Source: Variovorax paradoxus (GTDB lineage: Bacteria; Pseudomonadota; Gammaproteobacteria; Burkholderiales; Burkholderiaceae_C). From it: a DNA stretch of 64,000 nt. Numbering within the stretch: position 1 is the stretch's first letter; each line of letters starts with the position of its first letter. The notes below the pieces were generated by a model. The model had not been told where the DNA came from. It was given only the letters and a program-made list of their open reading frames with translations, and did no database searches. The stretch covers positions 4,886,501 through 4,950,500 of the forward strand of contig NZ_JAUSXL010000002.1 in NCBI RefSeq assembly GCF_030815975.1. The letters are read 5' to 3'. Below, one piece after another: positions 9,505 to 18,011 of the stretch. The position numbers were made by a program, and so were the translations under genes.

Positions 9505-9530
9505 AATGCCGCCCCCTGGGCGGCATTTTT
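9505..9530. terminator. Bidirectional rho-independent terminator
   Basis: The stem ATGCCGCC/GGCGGCAT is followed by a T-run on the plus strand and preceded by an A-run that gives a T-run on the minus strand. It separates the convergent azoR and FMN reductase genes. Confidence 0.85.
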
Positions 9531-9561
9531 CATGGGCTGGTTTCAACAGCGGTTCGGCACA

Positions 9562-10119
9562 TCAGGCCGCCGCGTGGCTCTTGACCCAGGCCACGTACTT
9601 GTCCATCCAGCCCTGCAGGAACTTCTTCGTGCCTTCAATGCCGATGTGGCCCTTGTCGTCGAACAGGCCTTCCTTGGCCTGAAGGAACGCCTCCGGCTGC
9701 CCGAGCGTGGGGACATCGAGGTACGCCAGCACAGTGCGCAGATGCTGCTGCGCCACCGCGGTACCGATGGCGCCTACCGAAATGCCCAGCACGCCCGCCG
9801 GCTTGCCAGCCCAGGCGCTCTGCCCATAGGGGCGCGACGCATGGTCGATCGCGTTCTTCAGCACGCCGGGAACCGAACGGTTGTATTCGGGCGTGACGAA
9901 CAGCAAACCCTGGGCGGCCGCGATCTCGGTCTTGAGCCGCTTCACCGAAGGCGCCTGGTTGCCGTCGTCGTCCTGGTTGTACAAAGGCAGATCGTCGATG
10001 CGCAAATGCTCGAACGTGAAGTCCGACGGCGCGAGGTGCGCCAGCGCAAGGGCCAGCTTCTGGTTGAACGAATCCTTGCGAAGGCTGCCGACGATCACGG
10101 CAATTCGGGTCTGGCTCAT
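9562..10119 (-). CDS. NADPH-dependent FMN reductase / quinone reductase (ChrR-like)
   Basis: This 185-residue flavoprotein of the NADPH-dependent FMN reductase family has the N-terminal phosphate loop GSLRKDSFNQKLA and the signature TPEYNRSVPGVLKNAIDH. Members reduce quinones, chromate or free flavin. It is monocistronic and convergent with azoR, so two flavodoxin-fold reductases lie side by side. Which electron acceptor it uses cannot be told from sequence. Confidence 0.92.
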   Translation of the reverse strand: MSQTRIAVIVGSLRKDSFNQKLALALAHLAPSDFTFEHLRIDDLPLYNQDDDGNQAPSVKRLKTEIAAAQGLLFVTPEYNRSVPGVLKNAIDHASRPYGQSAWAGKPAGVLGISVGAIGTAVAQQHLRTVLAYLDVPTLGQPEAFLQAKEGLFDDKGHIGIEGTKKFLQGWMDKYVAWVKSHAAA

Positions 10120-10302
10120 GGATGAAGCTCCTTTGAGGTGGGAAAAGCATGAATGGAAGGAATCACCGGACGATTATGCGAAGCACCCATGACCTTTTCC
10201 AGCAAAGCTCTTCGGTCTGGCCCGCCTTTGCGGCAGGCCCAGCAGGTCAGCCCAATCACGGGCATCATCGCCCGAGTCCTTTCGGCTCAGGAGCAATTCA
10301 CG

Positions 10303-11235
10303 ATGCGATTTCTAATGGTGGGTGCCGGTGCACTCGGTGGTTATTTCGGCGGCCGGCTGCTCGAAGCGGGGCGCGACGTGACCTTTCTGCTGCGAGCGCG
10401 GCGCGCGGCGCAGATCGCGAAGACCGGGCTGGTGGTTCAGAGCCCGTTCGGCAACCTGCAGCTGCCCTCCCCGCCCCATGTGCTGGCCGAAGACATCAAG
10501 GCGCCCTTCGACGTGGTCGTGGTCGGCAGCAAGGCCTACGACCTCGACTCGACCATGGATTCGTTCGCGCCAGCCGTCGGCCCGAACACGGTCATTCTTC
10601 CCCTGCTCAACGGCATGAAGCACATCGACCGCCTGGCCGGGCGCTTCGGCGGCGAATGCGTGCTGGGCGGCCTGTGCATGATCTCCGCCACGCTGGACGA
10701 CGAAGGCCGCGTGCTGCACCTCAACGACATGCACGGCCTCGCCTTCGGCGAGCGCGCGGGCGGCCGCTCGGCGCGCGTCGATGCCATTGCCGCCCAGTTC
10801 GCCGGTGCAAAGTTCGATGCCACGCTGAGCGAGAACATCTCGCAGGACATGTGGGAGAAGTGGGTCTTCATCGCCTCGGCGGCGGGCCTCACGAGCCTGA
10901 TGCGCGCGTCCATCGGCGACATCGCGAGCGCGGGCGGACAGGACGTGGCGCTCGCGATCTTCGACGAATGCTGCGCCATCGCCGCGCACAACGGCTTCGC
11001 GCCGCGCCCCGCAGCCGTCGAACGCGGCCGCGCCATCATGACGGCGCCGGGCTCCACGATGACGGCCTCCATGTACAAGGACATCGTGCGCGGGGCGCTG
11101 GTCGAGGCCGACCACATCGTCGGCGACCTGCTGGGCCGCGCGCCCGCCGCCCCTTCGCCCGTGCCTTCGGTGCTGCGCACGGCCTATGTCCACTTGAAGG
11201 CCTACGAGGCACGGCGCGCCCGCGAAGCGGCTTGA
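10303..11235 (+). CDS. panE: 2-dehydropantoate 2-reductase (ketopantoate reductase family)
   Basis: PanE/ApbA reduces ketopantoate to pantoate with NADPH in coenzyme A synthesis. The 310-residue protein begins MRFLMVGAGALGGYFGGRL, a Rossmann nucleotide loop. It has the conserved LLNGMKH block and the C-terminal domain with EKWVFIASAAGLTSL. ATG 10303 follows an AGGAG ribosome-binding site; the longer open frame upstream has no similarity. A racemase-family gene follows 7 bp later, so this may be a paralogue acting on another keto acid. Confidence 0.9.
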   Translation: MRFLMVGAGALGGYFGGRLLEAGRDVTFLLRARRAAQIAKTGLVVQSPFGNLQLPSPPHVLAEDIKAPFDVVVVGSKAYDLDSTMDSFAPAVGPNTVILPLLNGMKHIDRLAGRFGGECVLGGLCMISATLDDEGRVLHLNDMHGLAFGERAGGRSARVDAIAAQFAGAKFDATLSENISQDMWEKWVFIASAAGLTSLMRASIGDIASAGGQDVALAIFDECCAIAAHNGFAPRPAAVERGRAIMTAPGSTMTASMYKDIVRGALVEADHIVGDLLGRAPAAPSPVPSVLRTAYVHLKAYEARRAREAA

Positions 11236-11242
11236 ATTCTCG

Positions 11243-11938
11243 ATGACCGACGCCATCGCCTTTCTCCACACGGCGCAGGTTCATGTGCCGACCTTCGAGC
11301 GCCTCACCCGCGAGATCGCGCCCGATCTGGAGGTGCGTCATCTTGTGGTGGAGGAACTGCTGCACGAAGCCCGGGCCGCGGGCATCGACAACCCGATGCT
11401 GGCCGCGCGCGTGCACGAGGCCATGCGCGAGGCCGCATCCGACGGCGCCGCCGTGGTGGCGTGCACCTGCTCGACCATCGGCGGCATCGCCGAAAAAACC
11501 GCCACGGGCGGCGCCTTCACGGCCCAGCGCATCGACCGCGCGATGGCCGACCGCGCCGTGCGCGCCGGCCCGCGCGTGCTGATTGCAGCGGCGCTCGAAA
11601 GCACGCTGGAGCCGACCACCGCGCTGGTTCTTTCGGCCGCCGCGCAGGCCGGCGTCGGTGTCAGGCCGCGTACGCTTTTCGTCGCCGAGGCCTGGACGCA
11701 CTTCGAGGCCGGCGACACCGCTCGCTACATCGAGATGCTGGCAAGCGCGATTCGCGGTGCCGCCATCGGCGCCGACGTGGTGGTTCTGGCGCAGGCCTCG
11801 ATGGCACCTGTGGCGGACGAACTGGCAGACCTCGGCATCGAGGTGCTCGGCAGTCCCGGCCCGGGCGTTGCGCATGCCGTGGCCACACTGCGCGCCTCGC
11901 GCTCGGCGTGGGCGCCATGGGGCGCTACTCCGACTTGA
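11243..11938 (+). CDS. Asp/Glu/hydantoin racemase-family protein
   Basis: The 231-residue protein resembles the Asp/Glu/hydantoin racemase superfamily, where two cysteines act as acid-base pair. The first cysteine is visible in VVACTCSTIGG. The second conserved site reads VVLAQASMAPV, with no cysteine, so true racemase activity is doubtful and the substrate is unknown. It lies 7 bp downstream of panE and overlaps the halogenase-like gene by 14 bp in convergent orientation. Confidence 0.7.
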   Translation: MTDAIAFLHTAQVHVPTFERLTREIAPDLEVRHLVVEELLHEARAAGIDNPMLAARVHEAMREAASDGAAVVACTCSTIGGIAEKTATGGAFTAQRIDRAMADRAVRAGPRVLIAAALESTLEPTTALVLSAAAQAGVGVRPRTLFVAEAWTHFEAGDTARYIEMLASAIRGAAIGADVVVLAQASMAPVADELADLGIEVLGSPGPGVAHAVATLRASRSAWAPWGATPT

Positions 11939-13292
11939 GGATCGTCTCGCCCTTCAATGCACCCATGTCGCGGATGTTGAAGCGGTGCCGCTTCCATCCC
12001 TCCCACGTGCGGCGCAGGTGGGTGATCGAAATGAAGTAGTAAAGAAACTTGAACATGCCGAGCGCGCGCCACATCGGCGTGCCGCGGTAGATGTCGCCGG
12101 CCAGCAGCGACATCAGCCCTTCCTTCACGCGGAACGGATTGCCCGGGTGCATGAACATGTCGCGGATGGTCGGGTTGGTCACGCGGTAGATGAACCACGA
12201 ATACTCCCGCGGTCCCTTGCGCATCATGGCCTCGAAACTTTTTCGCACGGGCGCCAGTTCGGCCGGCCGGTCGAGCGCGGTGGCCACCAGCGCGGCGCCG
12301 TCGAAGGCGCTGTGCATCGCAAGGTACACGCCCGACGAGAACATCGGGTCGATGAAGGTGAAGGCGTCGCCCAGCATCAGGTAACGGTCGCCCGTCGCGT
12401 GGGTGCTCGAATACGAGAAGTTGCCGGTGGCGTGCACCGCGTCGTCGACCAGCGTGGCGTGCTTCAGGCGGTCCACCAGCACCGGACAGAGCGCGATGGT
12501 GTCGTAGAAGAAGTCCTTCAGCGGCTTGTCGCGCGTCTTCAGGTAGTACGGCCAGCAGACCGCGCCCACGCTGGTGGTTCCGTCCGCCAGCGGAATGAAC
12601 CAGAACCAGCCGTGCGGGAACCAGCAGATGCTGATGTTGCCTTCCTTCTTGCCCTCGAGCCGCTCGGCGTTGGTGAAGTGGCCGAACAGCGCAGTGCTGT
12701 TGTGGTCGGGGTTCTTTTCCTTGCAGCGGAATTTGTTGGCCAGCAGCGTGTCGCGTCCCGTGGCATCGACCACGAAGCGGGCGCGCCAGCTGCGCCTGGC
12801 GCCATCGTCCATCTCGGCCTGCACCGTGGCACCGTCGGCATCGAAGGCCACGTCGCGCACCTTGCAGCCTTCGAGCGTCTGCGCGCCGCGCGTGGCGGCA
12901 TTGCGGAACAGCAGTTCGTCGAGTTCCGAGCGGCGCACCTGCCAGGCGGAATCGAGCGACTTGTCCATGCCTTCGGCAAATTCCACATAGCTGCGGTGCT
13001 CGTGCTCGGGCGAGACGAATTCGATGCCGAACTTGGGCATGCCGATCCTGTCGACCTGGTCGCGCACGCCGAGCTTGTCGAACAGCTCGACGTTCCCGGG
13101 CAGCAGCGATTCGCCGATGTGAAAGCGCGGGTGGTGCGCCTTCTCGAGCAGCACCACCTTGCGGCCCTGCTGCGCAAGCAGCGCCGAGATCGTGGAGCCC
13201 GCGGGTCCGCCGCCGATCACGAGGACATCGCAGGACTCGTCGACCGCCGGGGGCGCAGAAGAAGCGGAGGAAGTGGCTTGAGGCAAGGACAT
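11925..13292 (-). CDS. Flavin-dependent halogenase-like FAD oxidoreductase
   Basis: This 455-residue flavoprotein has an N-terminal Rossmann loop (VLVIGGGPAGS, residues 24-34), the GESLLPGN block (60-67), the GD-type FAD motif LMLGDAFTFIDP and the halogenase hallmark GWFWFIP (228-234). A lysine at position 87 (MPKFGIEF) fits the region where halogenases carry the catalytic lysine that forms the chloramine or hypohalous acid adduct. It could be a genuine halogenase or a related monooxygenase or reductase of the same superfamily. ATG 13292 was chosen over a longer arginine-rich extension. It follows cysE by 73 bp; no biosynthetic cluster is visible. Confidence 0.78.
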   Translation of the reverse strand: MSLPQATSSASSAPPAVDESCDVLVIGGGPAGSTISALLAQQGRKVVLLEKAHHPRFHIGESLLPGNVELFDKLGVRDQVDRIGMPKFGIEFVSPEHEHRSYVEFAEGMDKSLDSAWQVRRSELDELLFRNAATRGAQTLEGCKVRDVAFDADGATVQAEMDDGARRSWRARFVVDATGRDTLLANKFRCKEKNPDHNSTALFGHFTNAERLEGKKEGNISICWFPHGWFWFIPLADGTTSVGAVCWPYYLKTRDKPLKDFFYDTIALCPVLVDRLKHATLVDDAVHATGNFSYSSTHATGDRYLMLGDAFTFIDPMFSSGVYLAMHSAFDGAALVATALDRPAELAPVRKSFEAMMRKGPREYSWFIYRVTNPTIRDMFMHPGNPFRVKEGLMSLLAGDIYRGTPMWRALGMFKFLYYFISITHLRRTWEGWKRHRFNIRDMGALKGETILKSE

Positions 13293-13365
13293 GCGAAGGC
13301 AAGCTACATAGTTGACAACGGCCAAGCATAGCGCGGCCGAAGTCGCCTGCCCCTTGGTGCCGTTC

Positions 13366-14280
13366 CTATGGCGCGTTCGCCTTCGGCGCATTCTGCAGGC
13401 TGGCCTGCGTCACGCTCGCGCCCGCAGGCACGTCGTCGGTGATCCACACGTTGCCGCCGATGACCGCGCCCTTGCCCAGCGTCACGCGCCCGAGGATGGT
13501 GGCGCCGGCATAGATCACCACGTCGTCCTCCACCACCGGGTGGCGCGGCAGGCCCTTCTGCAGGTTGCCTTCGGCATCGGTCGGAAAGCGCTTGGCGCCC
13601 AGCGTCACGGCCTGGTACAGGCGCACGCGCTTGCCGATCACCGCCGTCTCGCCGATCACCACGCCCGTGCCGTGGTCCATGAAGAAGCCGGCATCGATCT
13701 GCGCGCCGGGGTGGATGTCGATCCCGGTCTGCGCATGCGCGAGCTCGGCCACGATGCGTGCCAGGAGCGGCAGCCCGAGCTGGTAGAGCTCGTGCGCCAG
13801 CCGGTGGTGGATCATCGCGAGCACGCCCGGGTAGCACAGCAGCACCTCGTCCACGCTGCGCGCGGCCGGGTCGCCCTGGTAGGCCGCGAGCACGTCGGTG
13901 TCGAGCAGGCGGCGCAGCTGCGGCAGCGCGTTCGCGAACTGGCGGATGGCCTCGGCGGCAACGCCGTCGATCTCGCTCGAGGGGCGCGGCTCGTGGCGGG
14001 CGTTGTATTCGAGCTCCAGCCGCGCCTGCTCCAGCAGCGCCTGCAAGGCGGTGTTCAGCGTGTGGCCGACGTAGAAATCCTCGCTCTCATGGCGCAGTTC
14101 CGGCGGCCCGAGCCGCATCGGAAAGAGCGCGCCCTTGAGCGACTCGACGATCTGCGCGAGCGCGTCGCGCGACGGAAACTCGCGCGTGCCGGGCTCGCGC
14201 GAGCGGCGCTGGGAGTCGCGCCACTCGTCGCGCGCGGCGTGCAGCGCGCGAACGATGTCGCCTACTTCGAAATTGGCCAT
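13366..14280 (-). CDS. cysE: Serine O-acetyltransferase
   Basis: CysE acetylates serine with acetyl-CoA to give O-acetylserine, the carbon acceptor for sulfide in cysteine synthesis. The 304-residue protein has an N-terminal helical domain and a C-terminal left-handed beta-helix of hexapeptide repeats. It includes the active-site segment IDAGFFMDHGTGVVIGETAVIG. ATG 14280 gives MANFEVGDIV; an upstream ATG adds ten residues without similarity. It lies between the sulfate and sulfonate gene sets and fits the sulfur theme of the window. Confidence 0.95.
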   Translation of the reverse strand: MANFEVGDIVRALHAARDEWRDSQRRSREPGTREFPSRDALAQIVESLKGALFPMRLGPPELRHESEDFYVGHTLNTALQALLEQARLELEYNARHEPRPSSEIDGVAAEAIRQFANALPQLRRLLDTDVLAAYQGDPAARSVDEVLLCYPGVLAMIHHRLAHELYQLGLPLLARIVAELAHAQTGIDIHPGAQIDAGFFMDHGTGVVIGETAVIGKRVRLYQAVTLGAKRFPTDAEGNLQKGLPRHPVVEDDVVIYAGATILGRVTLGKGAVIGGNVWITDDVPAGASVTQASLQNAPKANAP

Positions 14281-14365
14281 GGCTTTCTCTCCGGGCGTTC
14301 TGTACATCACACTGTAGAAGCCCGCGGCCGATGTGCCAAGAACTGAAAACCCGGCTCTGCAACCG

Positions 14366-14395
14366 GAAAAACCCCGGCGCCAACGCGGCGCCGGG
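14366..14395 (-). terminator. Rho-independent terminator after molbindin gene
   Basis: A GC-rich stem CCCGGCGCC/GGCGCCGGG with a short loop is followed on the minus strand by a run of T residues. It lies just past the molbindin stop codon and closes the sulfonate gene string. Confidence 0.8.
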
Positions 14396-14418
14396 TTGCT
14401 CGCAAGCCCGAGGGTCCA

Positions 14419-14634
14419 TCAGAGCTTCGCGATCGAAACCTCCGTCGACTTCACGAGCGCGACCACGTCGGAGCCCACCTTGAGCTGCAGCTCGTCGACC
14501 GAGCGCGTAGTGATGACCGAGGTCACGATGCCCCAGGCGGTTTCGACGTCGACTTCGGAGACGACGTCGCCGCGGATGATCTCGCGGACTTTGCCCTTGA
14601 ACTGGTTGCGGACGTTGATGGCTTGGATGGACAT
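14419..14634 (-). CDS. Molbindin (TOBE-domain molybdopterin/molybdate-binding protein)
   Basis: The 71-residue protein is a single Mop/TOBE domain, with the typical pattern INVRNQFKGKV, AWGIVTSVITTRSVDEL and LVKSTEVSIAKL. Molbindins form hexamers that store molybdate in the cytoplasm. ATG 14634 gives the usual start. It lies 105 bp downstream of ssuB and just before a terminator, so it may be the last gene of the sulfonate operon. Because molybdate resembles sulfate, its presence here is notable but its role is inferred. Confidence 0.9.
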   Translation of the reverse strand: MSIQAINVRNQFKGKVREIIRGDVVSEVDVETAWGIVTSVITTRSVDELQLKVGSDVVALVKSTEVSIAKL

Positions 14635-14739
14635 GATGTTTCTTTCTCTTTGAGGTTGAAGGAAGGGTTCGGGTAGGAGAAACAAGGGCGACACGGGCAA
14701 GGCGGTCGCTCTTTTCTTTTCTGTGGATGAACGACGGGT

Positions 14740-15561
14740 TCAGATCGCCCAGCGCAACGTGTGCGCGGAGGGCTGCAGCCAGTTGGCGTCCGTGCCGGTG
14801 GGCTCGGCCTCCCCCGACTTCTGCAGCACGCGGTCGAGAATGCGTTTCTCGATGGCCGCGAACGCCGGATCGCCCTGAGAGCGCGGCCTGGCGAGCGCAA
14901 TGTTCTCGTCGAGCGCAATGCGCCCGTCCTCGATCAGGATCACGCGGTCCGCGAGCGCCACGGCCTCCTGCACGTCATGCGTCACCAGCAGCGCGGTGAA
15001 GCGGTGGCGCTGCCAGAGGTTCTCGATGAGGCGGTGCATCTCGATGCGCGTGAGCGCGTCGAGCGCGCCCAGCGGCTCGTCCAGCAGCAGCAGGCGCGGG
15101 TGATGCACCAGCGCCCGCGCGAGCGACACCCGCTGGCGCTGTCCACCCGACAGGCGCGCCGGCCATTCGTTCTCGCGGTCGGCCAGGCCCACCTGCGCGA
15201 GCACTTCCTTGCCACGCGCCGTGGCGTCATTAGGCAAGCCGAGCGTCACGTTGTCGAGCACCCGGCGCCAGGGCAGGAGGCGCGCCTCCTGGAACATGAT
15301 CCGGGTGTCGTCGTGCAGGCCGTCAATGGCCTTGCCGTCCGTGAAGAGCCCGCCGGAGTTGGCCTCTTCGAGCCCGGCGACGAGCCGCAGCAGCGTGCTT
15401 TTGCCGCAGCCGCTGCGCCCGACGATGGCGATGAACTGCCCCGGATCGATGCTGAGCTGGGTGTTGCGCAGTACCTCGCGCGCGCCATAACGCTTGTGCA
15501 GGCCGCGCGCTTCGAGGCGCACGCCGCCGGCGATGAGGGGGGAGTCTTTGACGGCATTCAT
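14740..15561 (-). CDS. ssuB: Aliphatic sulfonate ABC transporter ATP-binding protein
   Basis: SsuB energises sulfonate import by SsuABC. The 273-residue protein has Walker A GRSGCGKS (48-55), the Q-loop [11 protein letters not shown], signature LSGGQRQR and Walker [26 protein letters not shown] is typical of the nitrate/sulfonate/taurine importer class. It is separated from ssuC by 238 bp that hold a large inverted repeat, which is unusual for genes whose products form one complex. Confidence 0.95.
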   Translation of the reverse strand: MNAVKDSPLIAGGVRLEARGLHKRYGAREVLRNTQLSIDPGQFIAIVGRSGCGKSTLLRLVAGLEEANSGGLFTDGKAIDGLHDDTRIMFQEARLLPWRRVLDNVTLGLPNDATARGKEVLAQVGLADRENEWPARLSGGQRQRVSLARALVHHPRLLLLDEPLGALDALTRIEMHRLIENLWQRHRFTALLVTHDVQEAVALADRVILIEDGRIALDENIALARPRSQGDPAFAAIEKRILDRVLQKSGEAEPTGTDANWLQPSAHTLRWAI

Positions 15562-15603
15562 TTCAATCTCTCGTTCCGATAGGTTCTTGTTTCGGGGCGC
15601 TGT

Positions 15604-15728
15604 TGTTCAGGGCGCGTGCACAGGCCACCGGGTACTCCCCTCCGCGAATGCGAAATAAAGGAGGAGGCCGCAGGCCGGGGGACATTCGCGGAGCAAGGTA
15701 CCTCGTCGGCGGGAGCGCGCCCTGAACA
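15604..15728. repeat. Cruciform-forming inverted repeat between ssuC and ssuB
   Basis: Three nested inverted arms are visible: TGTTCAGGGCGC (15604-15615) with GCGCCCTGAACA (15717-15728), GGTAC (15631-15635) with GTACC (15698-15702), and CTCCGCGAATG (15640-15650) with CATTCGCGGAG (15683-15693). The centre is purine-rich. There is no ORF. It looks like a dispersed intergenic element that would fold as a long hairpin in the ssu mRNA. Confidence 0.75.
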
Positions 15729-15799
15729 CAGCACGTCAAACACAACGCGGCGACGAATAGAGAAGCGACTTGTCATCCCGTTTTCCAGAAACGAAGACC

Positions 15800-16654
15800 T
15801 CACTTCGCCGTCTTCTTCTGGTAGCCAGGATGCCAGCGCAGCCACCATTGCTCCAGCCCGCGCGCGAACAGGTCGGCCAGCTTGCCGAGCAGCGCATACA
15901 GCAGGATGCCCACGAGCACGATGTCGGTCTGCAGGAACTCGCGGGCGTTCATCGTGAGATAGCCGATGCCGGCCTGCGCCGAGATGGTTTCGGCCACGAT
16001 CAAGATCACCCACATCAGCCCGAGCGAAAAGCGCAGGCCCACCAGGATGGACGACAGCGCACCGGGCAGGATCACCTCGCGGTACAGCTGCCAGCGCGAC
16101 AGGCCGTAGGTGCGCCCCATCTCGATCAGTTGCGGATCGACGTTGCGGATGCCGTGAAAGGTGTTGAGGTAGATCGGAAAGAACACCGACACCGAGATCA
16201 AAAACAGCTTGGCCGACTCGTCGATGCCGAACCACAGGATCACGAGCGGAATGAGCGCCAGCGCGGGAATGTTGCGCACCATCTGGATGGTCGAGTCGAG
16301 CAGCGTCTCGAAGAACTTCACCGAACCTGTCAAGAGGCCCAGCACCAGCCCCGTTCCGCCGCCGATCGCAAGCCCCGCCAGTGCGCGTCCCGCGCTCACC
16401 TTGACGTGCGTCCAGAGCTCGCCCGACACGGCCAGCGCCCACGCGGCCTTGACCACGTCCACCGGTGCCGGCAGCACCCGCGTGGAGAGCCAGCCCAGCG
16501 ATGAAGCAATCTGCCAGAAGACGATCAGCCCCACCGGCACGAGCCACGGCACCAGCCGCCCCGCCACATTGGCGCCGAAGGCCTTGAGCGCGCCGCCGGC
16601 GTTTTCTTCTCGTGAAGGCGCGACCGCCGGCAGTTCCTGCACTTGTTCCGTCAT
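15800..16654 (-). CDS. ssuC: Aliphatic sulfonate ABC transporter permease
   Basis: SsuC forms the membrane channel for sulfonate import. The 284-residue protein has about six hydrophobic segments, with the EAA-like loop YGLSRWQLYREVILPGALSS that docks on SsuB. ATG 16654 (MTEQVQELP) lies 14 bp after the ssuD stop. The sequence belongs to the BPD-transporter family used for nitrate, sulfonate and taurine; the adjacent ssuD and ssuA fix the substrate class. Confidence 0.95.
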   Translation of the reverse strand: MTEQVQELPAVAPSREENAGGALKAFGANVAGRLVPWLVPVGLIVFWQIASSLGWLSTRVLPAPVDVVKAAWALAVSGELWTHVKVSAGRALAGLAIGGGTGLVLGLLTGSVKFFETLLDSTIQMVRNIPALALIPLVILWFGIDESAKLFLISVSVFFPIYLNTFHGIRNVDPQLIEMGRTYGLSRWQLYREVILPGALSSILVGLRFSLGLMWVILIVAETISAQAGIGYLTMNAREFLQTDIVLVGILLYALLGKLADLFARGLEQWWLRWHPGYQKKTAK

Positions 16655-16668
16655 GGGAGAGATCCTTC

Positions 16669-17838
16669 CTAGCTTTGGGAAGCGAAGCGCGAAGGCGCAT
16701 CGAGATTGGCAACGACTTCGCCGAACGGTCCGCTCAGCGAGCCGCCCGCGAGCCGTGCCTGCGCCTTGCGCGAGAGCAGCGGGAACACCAGTTCGGCGAA
16801 GCGGTAGGCCTCTTCGAGATGCGGATAGCCCGAGAGAATGAATTTGTCGAGGCCGAGCGCCGCGTATTCCTCGATGCGCGCCGCCACGGTCTTCGGGTCG
16901 CCCACCAGCGCCGTGCCCGCGCCGCCGCGTACCAGGCCGACACCGGCCCAGAGGTTGGGCGAGATCTCCAGCTCGGCGCGCGAGCGCCTGGCACCGCCCG
17001 CATGCAGCGCGGCCATGCGGCGCTGGCCTTCGGAGTCCATGCGCGCAAAGGCGGCCTGGGCGCGGATCACGGTCTCGTCGTCGACACGGCTGATCAATTC
17101 TTCCGCGGCCTTCCATGCGGCGTCTTCCGTCTCGCGCACGATCACATGCAGCCGGATGCCGAACTCCACCGTGCGGCCCTTGCGCGCGGCGCGGTTGCGC
17201 ACGTCGGCGATCTTCCTGGCCACCTCGGTGGGTGGTTCGCCCCAGGTGAGGTAGGCATCGACCTGCTCGGCCGCAAGCTCGTGCGCGGCGGCCGACGAGC
17301 CGCCGAACCATATCGGCGGATAGGGTTCCTGCACCGGCGGATAGAGCAGCTTCGCGCCCTTTACGCGGAGGTGCCGGCCTTCGTAGTCGAAGGCCTGGCC
17401 GCTGTGGCTGCGCACAAGAATCTCGCGCCAGATGCGGATGAACTCGGCCGATTGCTCGTAGCGCGCCGCATGGTCCAGGTACACGCCGTCGCCTTCGAGC
17501 TCGGCCTGGTCGCCGCCGGTGACCAGGTTCACCAGCAGGCGGCCGCCCGAGAGGCGATCGAAGGTCGCGGCCATGCGCGCGGCCAGGCTGGGCTGGTGCA
17601 GGCCGGGCCGCACTGCCACCAGGAACTTGAGTTTCGTCGTCGCGCCGATCAGGCTCGAGGCGATCACCCACGGGTCTTCGCACGAACGGCCGGTGGGAAT
17701 CAGCACGCCTTCGTAGCCGAGGCTGTCGGCCGCGCCCGCGATCTGCTGCAGGTAGGCCAGGTCGATCGGCCGCGCGCCTTCGCTGGTGCCGAGATAGCGG
17801 CTGTCGCCGTGCGTGGGGAGAAACCAGAATATCTGCAT
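16669..17838 (-). CDS. ssuD: FMNH2-dependent alkanesulfonate monooxygenase
   Basis: SsuD cleaves the C-S bond of alkanesulfonates with FMNH2 and oxygen, releasing an aldehyde and sulfite for CysI. The 389-residue luciferase-like TIM barrel begins [17 protein letters not shown] and has the conserved stretches [23 protein letters not shown] and NLVTGGD. Reduced flavin would come from SsuE in the same operon. The gene lies between a 50-codon ORF and ssuC. Confidence 0.97.
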   Translation of the reverse strand: MQIFWFLPTHGDSRYLGTSEGARPIDLAYLQQIAGAADSLGYEGVLIPTGRSCEDPWVIASSLIGATTKLKFLVAVRPGLHQPSLAARMAATFDRLSGGRLLVNLVTGGDQAELEGDGVYLDHAARYEQSAEFIRIWREILVRSHSGQAFDYEGRHLRVKGAKLLYPPVQEPYPPIWFGGSSAAAHELAAEQVDAYLTWGEPPTEVARKIADVRNRAARKGRTVEFGIRLHVIVRETEDAAWKAAEELISRVDDETVIRAQAAFARMDSEGQRRMAALHAGGARRSRAELEISPNLWAGVGLVRGGAGTALVGDPKTVAARIEEYAALGLDKFILSGYPHLEEAYRFAELVFPLLSRKAQARLAGGSLSGPFGEVVANLDAPSRFASQS

Positions 17839-17858
17839 GTCGTCCTTCCGTCGGTGCG

Positions 17859-18011
17859 TCAGATGGCAAAGAAGAAGCCGCGCACGCGGGGCAGCGCGCA
17901 GCGCGGGCGCCGCAATGCAGCCTGCGTGCGCCGCGGCTCGGGAATGCCCCAGGCGCGCGTGGTCGTGGCGAGCACGCGGGCGGCGCGATCGCGCACTGCG
18001 TCCCGCGTCAC
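17859..18011 (-). CDS. Possible 50-codon ORF coupled to ssuA
   Basis: A GTG start at 18011 overlaps the ssuA stop in the sequence GTGA, and the frame stays open for 50 codons, stopping 20 bp before ssuD. The predicted peptide is arginine-rich with one cysteine and a hydrophobic end (RGFFFAI). It has no recognisable domain. The 4-bp overlap and neat fit between two operon genes argue for translation. The arginine-rich composition is also what a non-coding high-GC frame would give, so this is uncertain. Confidence 0.35.
   Translation of the reverse strand: MTRDAVRDRAARVLATTTRAWGIPEPRRTQAALRRPRCALPRVRGFFFAI

Noticed and set aside
11725..13329. Second long frame over the halogenase-like gene
   Set aside because: It overlaps the recognised flavoprotein on the same strand and has no domain motifs, with a biased Arg/Ala/His composition.
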